DNA from: an uncultured Coriobacteriaceae bacterium
GTDB taxonomy: Bacteria > Actinomycetota > Coriobacteriia > Coriobacteriales > UMGS124
Direction of reading: 5' to 3'
Length of the DNA: 9,826 nt
Assembly: GCA_902783515.1 (NCBI GenBank)
Contig: CACZRK010000233.1
Location: forward strand, 1-9,826
The translations under genes and the position numbers were made by a program. Shown piece after piece: positions 1 through 5,898 of the stretch (positions are counted from its first letter, which is position 1; the number at the start of each line of letters is the position of its first letter). The notes under the pieces were generated by a model. That model saw only the letters and a list, made by a program, of their open reading frames with translations. It was not told the origin of the DNA and searched no databases.

Positions 1-2
1 CA

Positions 3-46
3 TTGACGCAGCGTCAAGGGACAGAGTTCGACGAACGGGAGCATCC
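3..46 (-). repeat. Short interspersed repeat unit with TTGACG-N3-CGTCAA palindrome
   Basis: Positions 3-17 form the palindrome TTGACGC-A-GCGTCAA, followed by GGGACAGAG (18-26) and GGGAGCATCC (37-46). The 29-nt stretch 18-46 matches 5731-5759 at 25 of 29 positions, same orientation. The part 3-25 matches 5876-5898 at 21 of 23 positions in opposite orientation. It is cut close to the window edge, so the left boundary is unknown. Confidence 0.6.
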
Positions 47-69
47 GCGAGGCCGTCACGGGCGAGCGG

Positions 70-147
70 GTGCTCCCGAACGCGCGCAGGCGTACCCCTT
101 GGATCCCCAAAAGCCTCCGAAACGTACGCCCGCGCGTTCGGGAGCAC
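70..147. repeat. Long imperfect inverted repeat in the block after ilvD
   Basis: GTGCTCCCGAACGCGCG (70-86) is the exact reverse complement of 131-147. After two unpaired bases (87-88), GGCGTAC (89-95) pairs with GTACGCC (124-130). The arms total 24 bp around a 28-nt centre. Each long arm contains the CTCCCGAACG core of the local repeat family, so this is two repeat units head to head. It could form a cruciform or a long RNA hairpin in either direction. Confidence 0.7.
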
Positions 148-212
148 TCCGGATCGTCGATTCCTGTCCCAGTGAGCCTGCCAAACCCTCCCAAACGAAA
201 GAACCTGTCCCC
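135..212 (+). repeat. Degenerate repeat units (CGTTCGGGAG, CCTGTCCC twice)
   Basis: This stretch contains the core CGTTCGGGAG (135-144) and two CCTGTCCC boxes (163-170 and 204-211). The second box is preceded by CTCCCAAACG, a one-base variant of the CTCCCGAACG core. The arrangement 'CTCCC-AAACG ... GAA-CCTGTCCC' is the same order as at 5829-5883, so these look like diverged copies of one unit. Confidence 0.5.
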
Positions 213-249
213 CTGCCTACCCCCGCCTCGCCCGGACCCCCGAACGCGA

Positions 250-286
250 CGGGGCGGGGGCGCCGTCGCAAGCGCACCCCGCCCCG
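250..286 (-). terminator. Terminator-like hairpin after ilvD
   Basis: On the minus strand CGGGGCGGGG (277-286) pairs with CCCCGCCCCG (250-259), then after one bulged base GCGC (272-275) pairs with GCGC (260-263), giving 14 bp around an 8-nt loop. It begins about 60 nt after the ilvD stop. No T-run follows, so it may be an I-shaped terminator or an mRNA end-stabilising structure. Confidence 0.5.
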
Positions 287-345
287 CATGTCACGCATCC
301 GTCAGCCGCGCGCCCGCGCGCGCTTCAGCCGCCCGCGCTCGCGCG

Positions 346-2010
346 CTACTTGTTCACGATCGCGCCCGACGCGCCGCTGCCGACGAGCTGCGCGTAGCGC
401 TTCAGGTAGCCGGAGAGCTCCTTCGTCTTGGGCGTGAACGCCGCCATACGACGATCAAACTCCTCCTGCGGAATCTTCAGCTCCAGCTTGTAGTTCGGGA
501 TGTCGATGGAGATGATATCGCCCTCCTGCACGATGCCGATGGGGCCGCCGCTCGCCGCCTCGGGCGAGACGTGCCCGATGCAGGCGCCGCGCGTCGCGCC
601 GGAGAAGCGCCCGTCGGTGATGAGCGCCACGCTGCCGCCGAGGCCCATGCCTTGGATCGCCGAGGTCGGGGTCAGCATCTCGCGCATGCCCGGGCCGCCC
701 TTCGGGCCCTCGTAGCGGATGACGACCACGTCGCCGGGGTTGATCTTGCCGCCGTCGATGGCCGCCTGGGCCTCCTCCTCGCTCTCAAAGACGCGCGCGG
801 GGCCCTCGTGGACGAGCATCTCGGGCGCGACGGCGGAGCGCTTGACGACCGAGCCGTCGGGGGCCAGGTTGCCGCGCAGCACCGCGATGCCGCCGGTCTC
901 GGAGTAGGGGTTGTCGATCGGGCGGATGACGTCATAGTCGCGCACCGCGCACCCGGCGATGTTCTCGCCCACCGTCTTGCCCGTCACGGTCAGGCAGTCG
1001 CGCTCGATGAGGCCGCGCTTATCCAGCTCATTCATGACGGCGTAGATGCCGCCGGCCTCGTTGAGGTCCTCCATGTAGGTGCGGCCGGCTGGCGCGAGGT
1101 GGCACAGGTTGGGCGTGTGCTTGGAGACCTCGTTGGCGATGTCCAGGTTGATGTCGATGCCGCACTCGTGCGCGATGGCCGGCAGGTGCAGCATCGTGTT
1201 CGTGGAGCAGCCGAGCGCCATGTCCACGGTCAGCGCGTTCTTGAACGCCTCGCGCGTCATGATCTTGCGCGCGGTGACGCCCTGCTCGAGCATCTTCATG
1301 ACGGCCATGCCGGCGTGCTTGGCGAGCTCGATGCGCGCGGAGTAGACGGCCGGGATCGTGCCGTTGCCCTGCAGGCCCATGCCGATGACCTCGGTCAGGC
1401 AGTTCATGGAGTTGGCCGTGTACATGCCCGAGCAGCTGCCGCAGGACGGGCAGGCGTGCAGCTCGTAGTCGCGCAGCTCGGCGGCATCGATCTTGCCGGC
1501 GTTGAAGGCGCCGACCTCCTCGAACATCGTGGACAACGACGTCTTCTTGCCGTGCACGTGACCGGCGAGCATGGGGCCGCCGGAGACGAACACGCACGGG
1601 ATGTCCAGGCGCGCGGCCGCCATGAGCAGGCCGGGGACGTTCTTGTCGCAGTTCGGGACCATGACCAGCGCGTCAAAGCCGTGCGCCAGCGCCATGGCCT
1701 CGGTGGAGTCGGCGATCAGGTCGCGCGTGACCAGCGAGTACTTCATGCCGACGTGGCCCATCGCGATGCCGTCGCACACGGCGATGGCCGGGAAGACGAC
1801 CGGGGTGCCGCCCGCCATCGCGACGCCCATCTTCACGGCCTCGACGATCTTGTCCAGGTTCATGTGGCCCGGGACGATCTCGTTGTACGAGCTCACGATG
1901 CCGACGAGGGGGCGGTTCATCTCCTCCTCGGTCATGCCAAGCGCGTGGAACAGGCTGCGGTGGGCCGCGTTGCTCGGCCCGAACTTGATCGCGTCACTCT
2001 TCAGTTCCAT
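346..2010 (-). CDS. ilvD: Dihydroxyacid dehydratase (DHAD)
   Basis: This 554-residue enzyme dehydrates 2,3-dihydroxy-isovalerate and 2,3-dihydroxy-3-methylvalerate to the 2-keto acids of Val/Leu and Ile, using a cytoplasmic Fe-S cluster. Visible family motifs are VPGH (46-49), CDGIAMGH (79-86), NCDK (120-123), CPSCGSCSGMYTANSMNCL (187-205), DGRFSGATRG (466-475) and GHVSPEAASGG (479-489). Probable cluster cysteines are C121 and C193. The third Cys of [2Fe-2S] DHADs (TPCN-type motif) is replaced here by VPGH, as in E. coli-type [4Fe-4S] enzymes, so I infer oxygen sensitivity. I chose the ATG at 2010 because MELKSDAIKFG fits the family start and a GGGAGGG site lies about 10 nt upstream. The open frame upstream to 2094 is non-homologous. 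It is the last gene of the ilvB2-ilvA-ilvD unit, 184 bp after ilvA, and may also have its own promoter. Length is normal and the frame intact. Confidence 0.97.
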   Translation of the reverse strand: MELKSDAIKFGPSNAAHRSLFHALGMTEEEMNRPLVGIVSSYNEIVPGHMNLDKIVEAVKMGVAMAGGTPVVFPAIAVCDGIAMGHVGMKYSLVTRDLIADSTEAMALAHGFDALVMVPNCDKNVPGLLMAAARLDIPCVFVSGGPMLAGHVHGKKTSLSTMFEEVGAFNAGKIDAAELRDYELHACPSCGSCSGMYTANSMNCLTEVIGMGLQGNGTIPAVYSARIELAKHAGMAVMKMLEQGVTARKIMTREAFKNALTVDMALGCSTNTMLHLPAIAHECGIDINLDIANEVSKHTPNLCHLAPAGRTYMEDLNEAGGIYAVMNELDKRGLIERDCLTVTGKTVGENIAGCAVRDYDVIRPIDNPYSETGGIAVLRGNLAPDGSVVKRSAVAPEMLVHEGPARVFESEEEAQAAIDGGKINPGDVVVIRYEGPKGGPGMREMLTPTSAIQGMGLGGSVALITDGRFSGATRGACIGHVSPEAASGGPIGIVQEGDIISIDIPNYKLELKIPQEEFDRRMAAFTPKTKELSGYLKRYAQLVGSGASGAIVNK

Positions 2011-2067
2011 TGTCCGTTTCCCTCCCCGCGCCGCACCTCGCGGCGGCGCGCCCGTCAGACGTTCTCG

Positions 2068-2094
2068 AGAGTATGACCGCCGCATCGCTGTCAA
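2068..2094 (-). promoter_or_regulatory. Possible internal promoter for ilvD
   Basis: A perfect -35 hexamer TTGACA (2089-2094, minus strand) lies in the 184-bp ilvA-ilvD spacer. A weak -10, TACTCT (2068-2073), follows at a short 15-nt spacing; CATACT (2070-2075) is closer still. The -35 match is exact but the spacing is poor, so this is a candidate for ilvD transcription independent of the upstream attenuator. The rest of the spacer (2095-2194) is GC-rich and I see no gene in it. Confidence 0.25.
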
Positions 2095-2194
2095 GGCGGT
2101 CGATTGGTGCCATTATCCCCGCACGTCACGCATGCGCGGCAGGCGTCACCAGATCGGCACGCGCGCCGCACGCCGCGTGCATGCCGCGCGCAGC

Positions 2195-3391
2195 CTAGTC
2201 GGCGAGCGCGAAGCCGGCGGCGGCGAGCCGCTCGCGGATCTGGTCGATCTGGGCCTGGTCGCGCGTCTCCATGCCGATGCGCAGCGTGCAGCTGGAGATG
2301 GGCAGGTCCGGGTCGGTCAGGTCGTAGTCGACGGAGACCACGTTCGCGCCGAGCTCGGCGACGATGCCGCTGACCTGCTGCAGCTGGCCGGGCTTGTCGG
2401 TGAGCTTCACGCCGAGCGTGACCTTGCGCCCGCTCATGGCCAGGCCGCGGTTGATGACGCGCGACAGGATGTTGACGTCGATGTTGCCGCCGCTCACGAC
2501 GCACACCACGCGCTTGCCCTCCAGCGGCAGCTTGTGGAACATCACCGCGGCGACCGGCGCCGCGCCCGCGCCCTCGGTGACGAGCTTCTGACGCTCCATG
2601 AGGGCGAGGATGGCGGCGGCGATCTCGTCGTCAGTCACGGTCACCACGTCGTCCACGTACTTCTGAACCATCTTGAACGTCACGTCGCCGGGGGTGCGCA
2701 CCGCGATGCCGTCGGCGAAGGTGGAGACGCTATCCAGGGTCTCCATCTTCCCGTCGTGGAAGGCGTTCGCCATGCTCGCGGCGCCCGCGGCCTGCACGCC
2801 GTACACCTTGCACTCCGGGCGCAGCGACTTGACGGCCAGCGCGACGCCGGAGATGAGGCCGCCGCCGCCCACGGGCACGACCACCGCGTCCACGCCGTCC
2901 AGCTGGTCCATGATCTCCAGGCCGATGGTGCCCTGCCCCGCGATGACGTCCTCGTCGTCGTAGGGGTGGATGAACGTGGCGCCCGTCTCCTGCTGGATGC
3001 GGACCGCCTCGTCGTGGGCGTCGTCGTAGTCGCCCTTCACGAGGCGCACCTCAGCGCCCAGGCGGCGGGTGTTCTCCACCTTCATGATCGGCGCGCCGTC
3101 AGGCATGCAGACCAGGCTGTGCACGCCCAGGCGCGTGGCCGCGAGCGCGACGCCCTGCGCGTGGTTGCCGGCGCTGCAGGCGATGATGCCGTGCGCCAGG
3201 TCCTCACGGGGCAGCTGGCTGATGCGATAGTACGCGCCGCGCAGCTTAAACGAGCCTGTGACCTGCAGGTTCTCTGTCTTCAGGTAGAGGTCGACACCGG
3301 GGGCGACGCCCGGGGCGGCGATGACGTCGGTGCGGCGGGCGACCTGCTTCAGGACGTAGGCGGCGCGGTAGACCTTGTCGAGATCCAGCAT
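2195..3391 (-). CDS. ilvA: Threonine ammonia-lyase (threonine dehydratase), single-ACT medium form
   Basis: This 398-residue PLP enzyme deaminates L-threonine to 2-ketobutyrate, the committed step to isoleucine. The PLP lysine is K49 in TGSFKLRGAYYR. The SAGNHAQG loop is at 73-80, the phosphate-binding GGGGL at 175-179 and SGGNID at 300-305. Residues about 322-398 form one C-terminal ACT-like domain (VTLGVKLTDKPGQLQQVSG...). This matches the medium form of about 400 residues, not the 510-residue two-ACT E. coli IlvA or the 330-residue ACT-less TdcB. The ACT domain suggests allosteric control, but the ligand cannot be read from sequence. Start ATG at 3391 has AAAGGA about 6 nt upstream, and MLDLDKVYRA is the expected N-terminus; the upstream extension to 3565 overlaps ilvB2 and is rejected. 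It lies 71 bp after ilvB2, whose product would use 2-ketobutyrate, which supports a biosynthetic role. A catabolic role is possible but less likely here. Confidence 0.95.
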   Translation of the reverse strand: MLDLDKVYRAAYVLKQVARRTDVIAAPGVAPGVDLYLKTENLQVTGSFKLRGAYYRISQLPREDLAHGIIACSAGNHAQGVALAATRLGVHSLVCMPDGAPIMKVENTRRLGAEVRLVKGDYDDAHDEAVRIQQETGATFIHPYDDEDVIAGQGTIGLEIMDQLDGVDAVVVPVGGGGLISGVALAVKSLRPECKVYGVQAAGAASMANAFHDGKMETLDSVSTFADGIAVRTPGDVTFKMVQKYVDDVVTVTDDEIAAAILALMERQKLVTEGAGAAPVAAVMFHKLPLEGKRVVCVVSGGNIDVNILSRVINRGLAMSGRKVTLGVKLTDKPGQLQQVSGIVAELGANVVSVDYDLTDPDLPISSCTLRIGMETRDQAQIDQIRERLAAAGFALAD

Positions 3392-3432
3392 GTGAGTCCT
3401 TTCGTGCGCTGATGCTTCGGGGACGGGACGGT

Positions 3433-3449
3433 CGCGCGGGGGCCGCGCG
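3433..3449 (-). other. GC hairpin in the ilvB2-ilvA spacer
   Basis: CGCGCGG (3433-3439) and CCGCGCG (3443-3449) form a perfect 7-bp stem with a 3-nt loop, 14 nt after the ilvB2 stop and 41 nt before the ilvA start. No T-run follows, so it is unlikely to be a full terminator. It could stabilise the upstream message or reduce read-through. Function is inferred only. Confidence 0.35.
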
Positions 3450-3462
3450 TGCAGGGGACGCG

Positions 3463-5166
3463 CTACACGGCGAGGAAGTTCGTGATGTGCCCGCCGCCGG
3501 GGACCATCGGGCGGACCATCTCGTCGGGGTCGATCACGCAGTCGATGACGTAGCCGTGCCCGCACGCGAGCGCGCGGCCGAGCGCGGCCTCAAACTCCTC
3601 GGCGGTGCTCACGCGCTCGCCGGCGAGGCCATACGCCTCGGCGAGCTTGGGCCAGTCCGGCGGGCGGTCCAGGTTCGTCTGCGAGTAGCGGCCGCCGTAG
3701 ATGAGCGTCTGCCACTGGTGGACCATGCCGAGCACCGCGTTGTCGTAGATGATCGTGATGATCGGCAGGCCATAGTGCTGCTCGCAGGCAAGCTCGTTGC
3801 AGTTCATGCGGAACGAGCCGTCGCCGGTCACGTGGATCACGCGGCGGTCGGGGTTGCCCACCTGCGCGCCGATCGCCGCGCCCAGGCCGAAGCCCATCGT
3901 GCCGAAGCCGCCGGAGGTGATCAGCTGGCCCGGGTAGTCGTAGTGGAAGTGCTGGACCGCCCACATCTGGTGCTGGCCCACGTCGGTGGCGACGATGGTG
4001 TCCTGCGGGCAGAGGCGCGCGATGATCGCGTTCACGTGACGCGGCGTCAGGTAGCCGCTCGTCTCGTCGTAGACCGTCTCGGTCGGGTTGGAGAAGACGA
4101 ACTCCTTCCACTCCTCGTGATGCTGCTGGTCAAGGCGCTCGTCAAGCATCCGCAGCACGTGGCGGGCGTCACCGACCACGCGGTGCGCGCAGTGGACGTT
4201 CTTGTCGATCTCGTCGGGGTCGATGTCGATCATCACGACCTCGGCCTGCCGGGCGAACGTCGAGGGCTTGAGCGCCACGCGGTCCGAGAAGCGGCAGCCG
4301 ACGGCGATGAGCAGGTCGCAGTTGTCGACGGCGTAGTTGGACGCCTGCGAGCCGTGCATGCCGATCATGCCGGTCGCGAGCGGGTTGCGCGCGCGGAAGC
4401 CGCCGGCGCCCATGAGCGTGATGGCCACGGGCGCGTCGGCGAGCTCGGCGAAGCGGTTGAACTCCACGTGCGCGCGGCTGCGCACCACGCCGCCGCCGCA
4501 GATGAGCATCGGGCGCCTGGACTCGCGGATCATCTTGACCAGCCGGTCCACGTCGCGCGCGTCCACCTCCGGCTCGCCCAGCGTGCGCGCGAGCTTCACG
4601 GGCAGCATGCCCGGCCGCACGTGCGCCGCGTGCTCGGAGACGGGCAGCGGCTCGTAGTCGCACGTCGCCGTCATGACGTCCTTGGCGAAGTCGAGCAGGA
4701 CGGGGCCGGGTCGGCCGCTGCGCGCCGCGAGGAAGGCCGCGCGCACGACGTCGGCGACCTCGCTGACGTCGCGCACCTGGCGGTTCCACTTGGTGACGGG
4801 CTTGGTCACGCCCGTGATGTCGACCTCCTGGAAGGAGTCCTTGCCCAGCAGCCAGTTGGAGACGTTGCAGGTCAGGGCCACGATGGGCGAGCTGTCCATG
4901 TACGCGGTCGCGATGCCGGTGACGAGGTTCGTGCAGCCGGGGCCGGACGTCGCCAGGCAGACGCCGACCTTGCCGGTCGAGCGCGCGTAGCCGTCGGCGG
5001 CGTGCGCCGCGCCCTGCTCGTGGCTCACGAGGTAGTGCGTGATCTCCGGTGTCTTGTACAGCACGTCGTAGATGTCCAGCACCGTGCCGCCCGGATAGCC
5101 GAAGATGGCGTCCACGCCCTGCTCCTTGAGGCACTCCACGAGTATCTGCGCGCCAGTGAGCTCCAT
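3463..5166 (-). CDS. Acetohydroxyacid synthase large subunit, second paralog (probable isoleucine-directed form)
   Basis: This 567-residue ThDP/FAD enzyme condenses pyruvate with 2-ketobutyrate or pyruvate. The ThDP-activating glutamate is E50 in SHEQGAAHAADGYAR. GKDSFQE is at 108-114, RFSDR (the anabolic AHAS RFxDR signature) at 292-296, and the ThDP/metal motif runs from GDG (448-450) to N476. GMVHQWQ (480-486) retains W485, equivalent to E. coli AHAS II W464, which is linked to 2-ketobutyrate preference. Oddities: IYDNA replaces the usual NNG context, CNV replaces the usual G-(N/Q)-V, and DFAK replaces the usual IPK. ATG at 5166 has AAGGAG about 7 nt upstream; the frame upstream to 5346 runs into the attenuator and is rejected. 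No small-subunit gene is adjacent, so it may borrow IlvN or work alone. It is the first structural gene after the Ile-rich leader and attenuator and is followed by ilvA. RFxDR makes it unlike a catabolic AlsS. The name ilvB2 is mine; ilvG or ilvX-type names could also be used. Confidence 0.94.
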   Translation of the reverse strand: MELTGAQILVECLKEQGVDAIFGYPGGTVLDIYDVLYKTPEITHYLVSHEQGAAHAADGYARSTGKVGVCLATSGPGCTNLVTGIATAYMDSSPIVALTCNVSNWLLGKDSFQEVDITGVTKPVTKWNRQVRDVSEVADVVRAAFLAARSGRPGPVLLDFAKDVMTATCDYEPLPVSEHAAHVRPGMLPVKLARTLGEPEVDARDVDRLVKMIRESRRPMLICGGGVVRSRAHVEFNRFAELADAPVAITLMGAGGFRARNPLATGMIGMHGSQASNYAVDNCDLLIAVGCRFSDRVALKPSTFARQAEVVMIDIDPDEIDKNVHCAHRVVGDARHVLRMLDERLDQQHHEEWKEFVFSNPTETVYDETSGYLTPRHVNAIIARLCPQDTIVATDVGQHQMWAVQHFHYDYPGQLITSGGFGTMGFGLGAAIGAQVGNPDRRVIHVTGDGSFRMNCNELACEQHYGLPIITIIYDNAVLGMVHQWQTLIYGGRYSQTNLDRPPDWPKLAEAYGLAGERVSTAEEFEAALGRALACGHGYVIDCVIDPDEMVRPMVPGGGHITNFLAV

Positions 5167-5179
5167 GTGGTCGCTCCTT
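5164..5179 (-). promoter_or_regulatory. Ribosome binding site of the second AHAS gene
   Basis: AAGGAGC (5173-5179, minus) lies about 7 nt before the ATG at 5166 and decides this start over upstream in-frame codons. It is exactly complementary to GCTCCTT in the 3' arm of the upstream attenuator terminator (5287-5293), so pairing in read-through mRNA is possible though unproven. Confidence 0.7.
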
Positions 5180-5283
5180 CCCTTCTGTCGGTCGTTCCCC
5201 TGCGTCCCCCAGCCGCCTCGCGGCGCGACCGCAGCCGGCGTCGATCCCGCGCGCCGGCCACGCGCGTCGGCCGCATGGCTACG

Positions 5284-5329
5284 AAAAAGGAGCCCCCGCC
5301 TCCCGCGCATGCGGGGACGGGGACTCCTT
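5284..5329 (-). terminator. Intrinsic terminator of the ilv attenuator
   Basis: On the minus strand the 5' arm starts AAGGAG (5324-5329) and the 3' arm ends CTCCTT (5287-5292). Between them TCCCCG pairs with CGGGGG and TCCCCGC pairs with GCGGGAGG, leaving one bulged A, for about 19-20 bp in all with an ATGC loop. Five T residues (5288-5284) follow, overlapping the end of the stem. It lies 38 nt after the leader peptide stop and about 117 nt before the second AHAS start, with no other gene between, so it is best read as a conditional (attenuator) terminator. Confidence 0.88.
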
Positions 5330-5333
5330 GAGG

Positions 5334-5366
5334 CTGCAGCCTTCACGCTGTCCGTGAAGACCGCAG
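5334..5366 (-). promoter_or_regulatory. Attenuator hairpin abutting the leader stop codon
   Basis: The minus-strand sequence directly after the leader TAG folds into a 14-bp stem: CTGCGGTCTTCACG (5353-5366) with CGTGAAGGCTGCAG (5334-5347), with two G-U pairs and a 5-nt loop (5348-5352). Its 3' arm overlaps a candidate antiterminator made of GGAC (5350-5353) with GTCC (5321-5324), plus GAAGGC (5339-5344) with GCCTC (5330-5334). The antiterminator would consume the 5' arm of the terminator. I infer that a ribosome stalled at the last two Ile codons would open this hairpin and favour read-through. The first hairpin is clear; the antiterminator is short and tentative. Confidence 0.65.
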
Positions 5367-5444
5367 CTAGATAATCGCCAGAATGCCGAGGGCAATGATC
5401 GTCGAGACGGTCGGGCGCGGCAGGGCGGCAGCTATAGCGCTCAT
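5367..5444 (-). CDS. Ile-rich leader peptide of the ilvB2-ilvA-ilvD attenuator (ilvL-like)
   Basis: This 25-codon reading frame is ATG at 5444 to TAG at 5367-5369. It contains 6 Ile (residues 4, 16, 17, 21, 24, 25), 3 Leu (8, 19, 22) and 1 Val (13); its C-terminal part reads TIIALGILAII. GGAAGGAGC lies about 6-7 nt before the ATG, as strong as the sites of the structural genes. The stop codon touches a 14-bp hairpin and then a T-tailed terminator, the classic layout of amino-acid attenuation. The Ile bias and the downstream ilvA point to control by charged tRNA-Ile, with Leu and Val codons as possible secondary inputs. The peptide itself probably has no function after synthesis. It is not homologous by eye to E. 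coli IlvL beyond composition. Confidence 0.85.
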   Translation of the reverse strand: MSAIAAALPRPTVSTIIALGILAII

Positions 5445-5517
5445 GTCCACGCTCCTTCCGACGGGCACGCGGCAGGCTGCCGACGCGCGAAGACGATCAT
5501 CCGAGTACCTGCGGCGA

Positions 5518-5550
5518 AGTATAGGCGGGGGTATGTAACGGTCCTGTTAA
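5518..5550 (-). promoter_or_regulatory. Candidate promoter of the leader-ilvB2-ilvA-ilvD operon
   Basis: TATACT (5518-5523, minus) is a good -10 hexamer, placing the start of transcription near 5511 and giving a leader of roughly 65-70 nt before the peptide ATG. TTAACA (5545-5550) resembles a -35 but is 21 nt away, longer than usual; at 17 nt only CAGGAC is found. The palindrome GTTAAC at 5545-5550 and nearby GTTAC could be part of a regulator site. The position is right, the -35 is weak. Confidence 0.45.
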
Positions 5551-5703
5551 CCCGGCGTCGCGGCACGGGAAACGCAAGATTACGAGCGTGGGGCCGGCGG
5601 GGCGCCTGCGGGACGTCTCGCGGACTGGCGGGCGCGCGGATGCCGGCGGACGAGCGGGAAGCCTGCGGGCGCGCGGGGCGCGCGGGGGTGGTACGAAGAC
5701 CAA

Positions 5704-5759
5704 CGTTCGGGAGCATCCGAGGGGCCCGACGGGACAGAGATTTACGAATGGGAGCATCC
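5704..5759 (-). repeat. Short interspersed repeat units, tandem pair
   Basis: CGTTCGGGAGCATCC (5704-5718) is followed by GGGACAGAG (5731-5739) and GGGAGCATCC (5750-5759). The second part repeats 18-46 at 25 of 29 positions in the same orientation. GGGAGCATCC therefore occurs three times exactly: 37-46, 5709-5718 and 5750-5759. No open frame here resembles a known protein. Confidence 0.6.
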
Positions 5760-5823
5760 CGCCTGCCAGCACCCTCTCGAAATCTCTTTCATTCGTGAGG
5801 AAATCGGGGAAATGCGGGCCAAC

Positions 5824-5863
5824 GGGGCCTCCCGAACGTGAGGGACGACGTTCGGGAGGCTCC
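5824..5863. repeat. Strong hairpin made of two inverted repeat cores
   Basis: GCCTCCCGAACGT (5827-5839) and ACGTTCGGGAGGC (5848-5860) form a perfect 13-bp stem with an 8-nt loop. A G-U pair and two G-C pairs extend it to 16 bp (5824-5863) when read as plus-strand RNA. It lies between ilvC and the leader promoter, about 240 nt beyond the ilvC stop. No T-run flanks it. It may be a REP-like palindrome or a backup terminator. Confidence 0.7.
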
Positions 5864-5875
5864 GAATCGCAAGAA

Positions 5876-5898
5876 TCTGTCCCTTGACGCCACGTCAA
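5876..5898 (+). repeat. TCTGTCCC plus TTGACG-N3-CGTCAA repeat, inverted copy of 3-25
   Basis: TCTGTCCC (5876-5883) is followed by the palindrome TTGACG-CCA-CGTCAA (5884-5898). The reverse complement of 3-25 is identical except for two central bases. The two copies face each other across about 5.85 kb and enclose the leader-ilvB2-ilvA-ilvD module. Confidence 0.65.

Larger units (their letters stand above)
1..345. other. Non-coding block downstream of ilvD
   Basis: No gene is supported here. The block contains the post-ilvD hairpin (250-286), the long inverted repeat (70-147), the palindromic repeat (3-17) and several diverged repeat boxes. Its content mirrors the block at 5445-6099, which suggests that both are made of the same dispersed repeat family. 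Confidence 0.6.

Noticed and set aside
3463..5166. Catabolic acetolactate synthase (AlsS) for the second paralog
   Set aside because: The RFxDR signature of FAD-containing anabolic AHAS and the QW motif are present, and the gene neighbours are biosynthetic, with no acetolactate decarboxylase.
70..5331. Very long plus-strand open frames (for example 70-2076, 1571-3412, 3412-5331)
   Set aside because: They lie opposite ilvD, ilvA and the second AHAS gene, are Arg/Ala/Val/His/Asp-rich, match no family I know and have no consistent ribosome sites. They are the expected antisense shadows of high-GC genes.
5167..5346. In-frame 60-codon N-terminal extension of the second AHAS gene
   Set aside because: It runs through the terminator of the attenuator, and the family start MELTGAQIL coincides with the ATG at 5166 preceded by AAGGAG.
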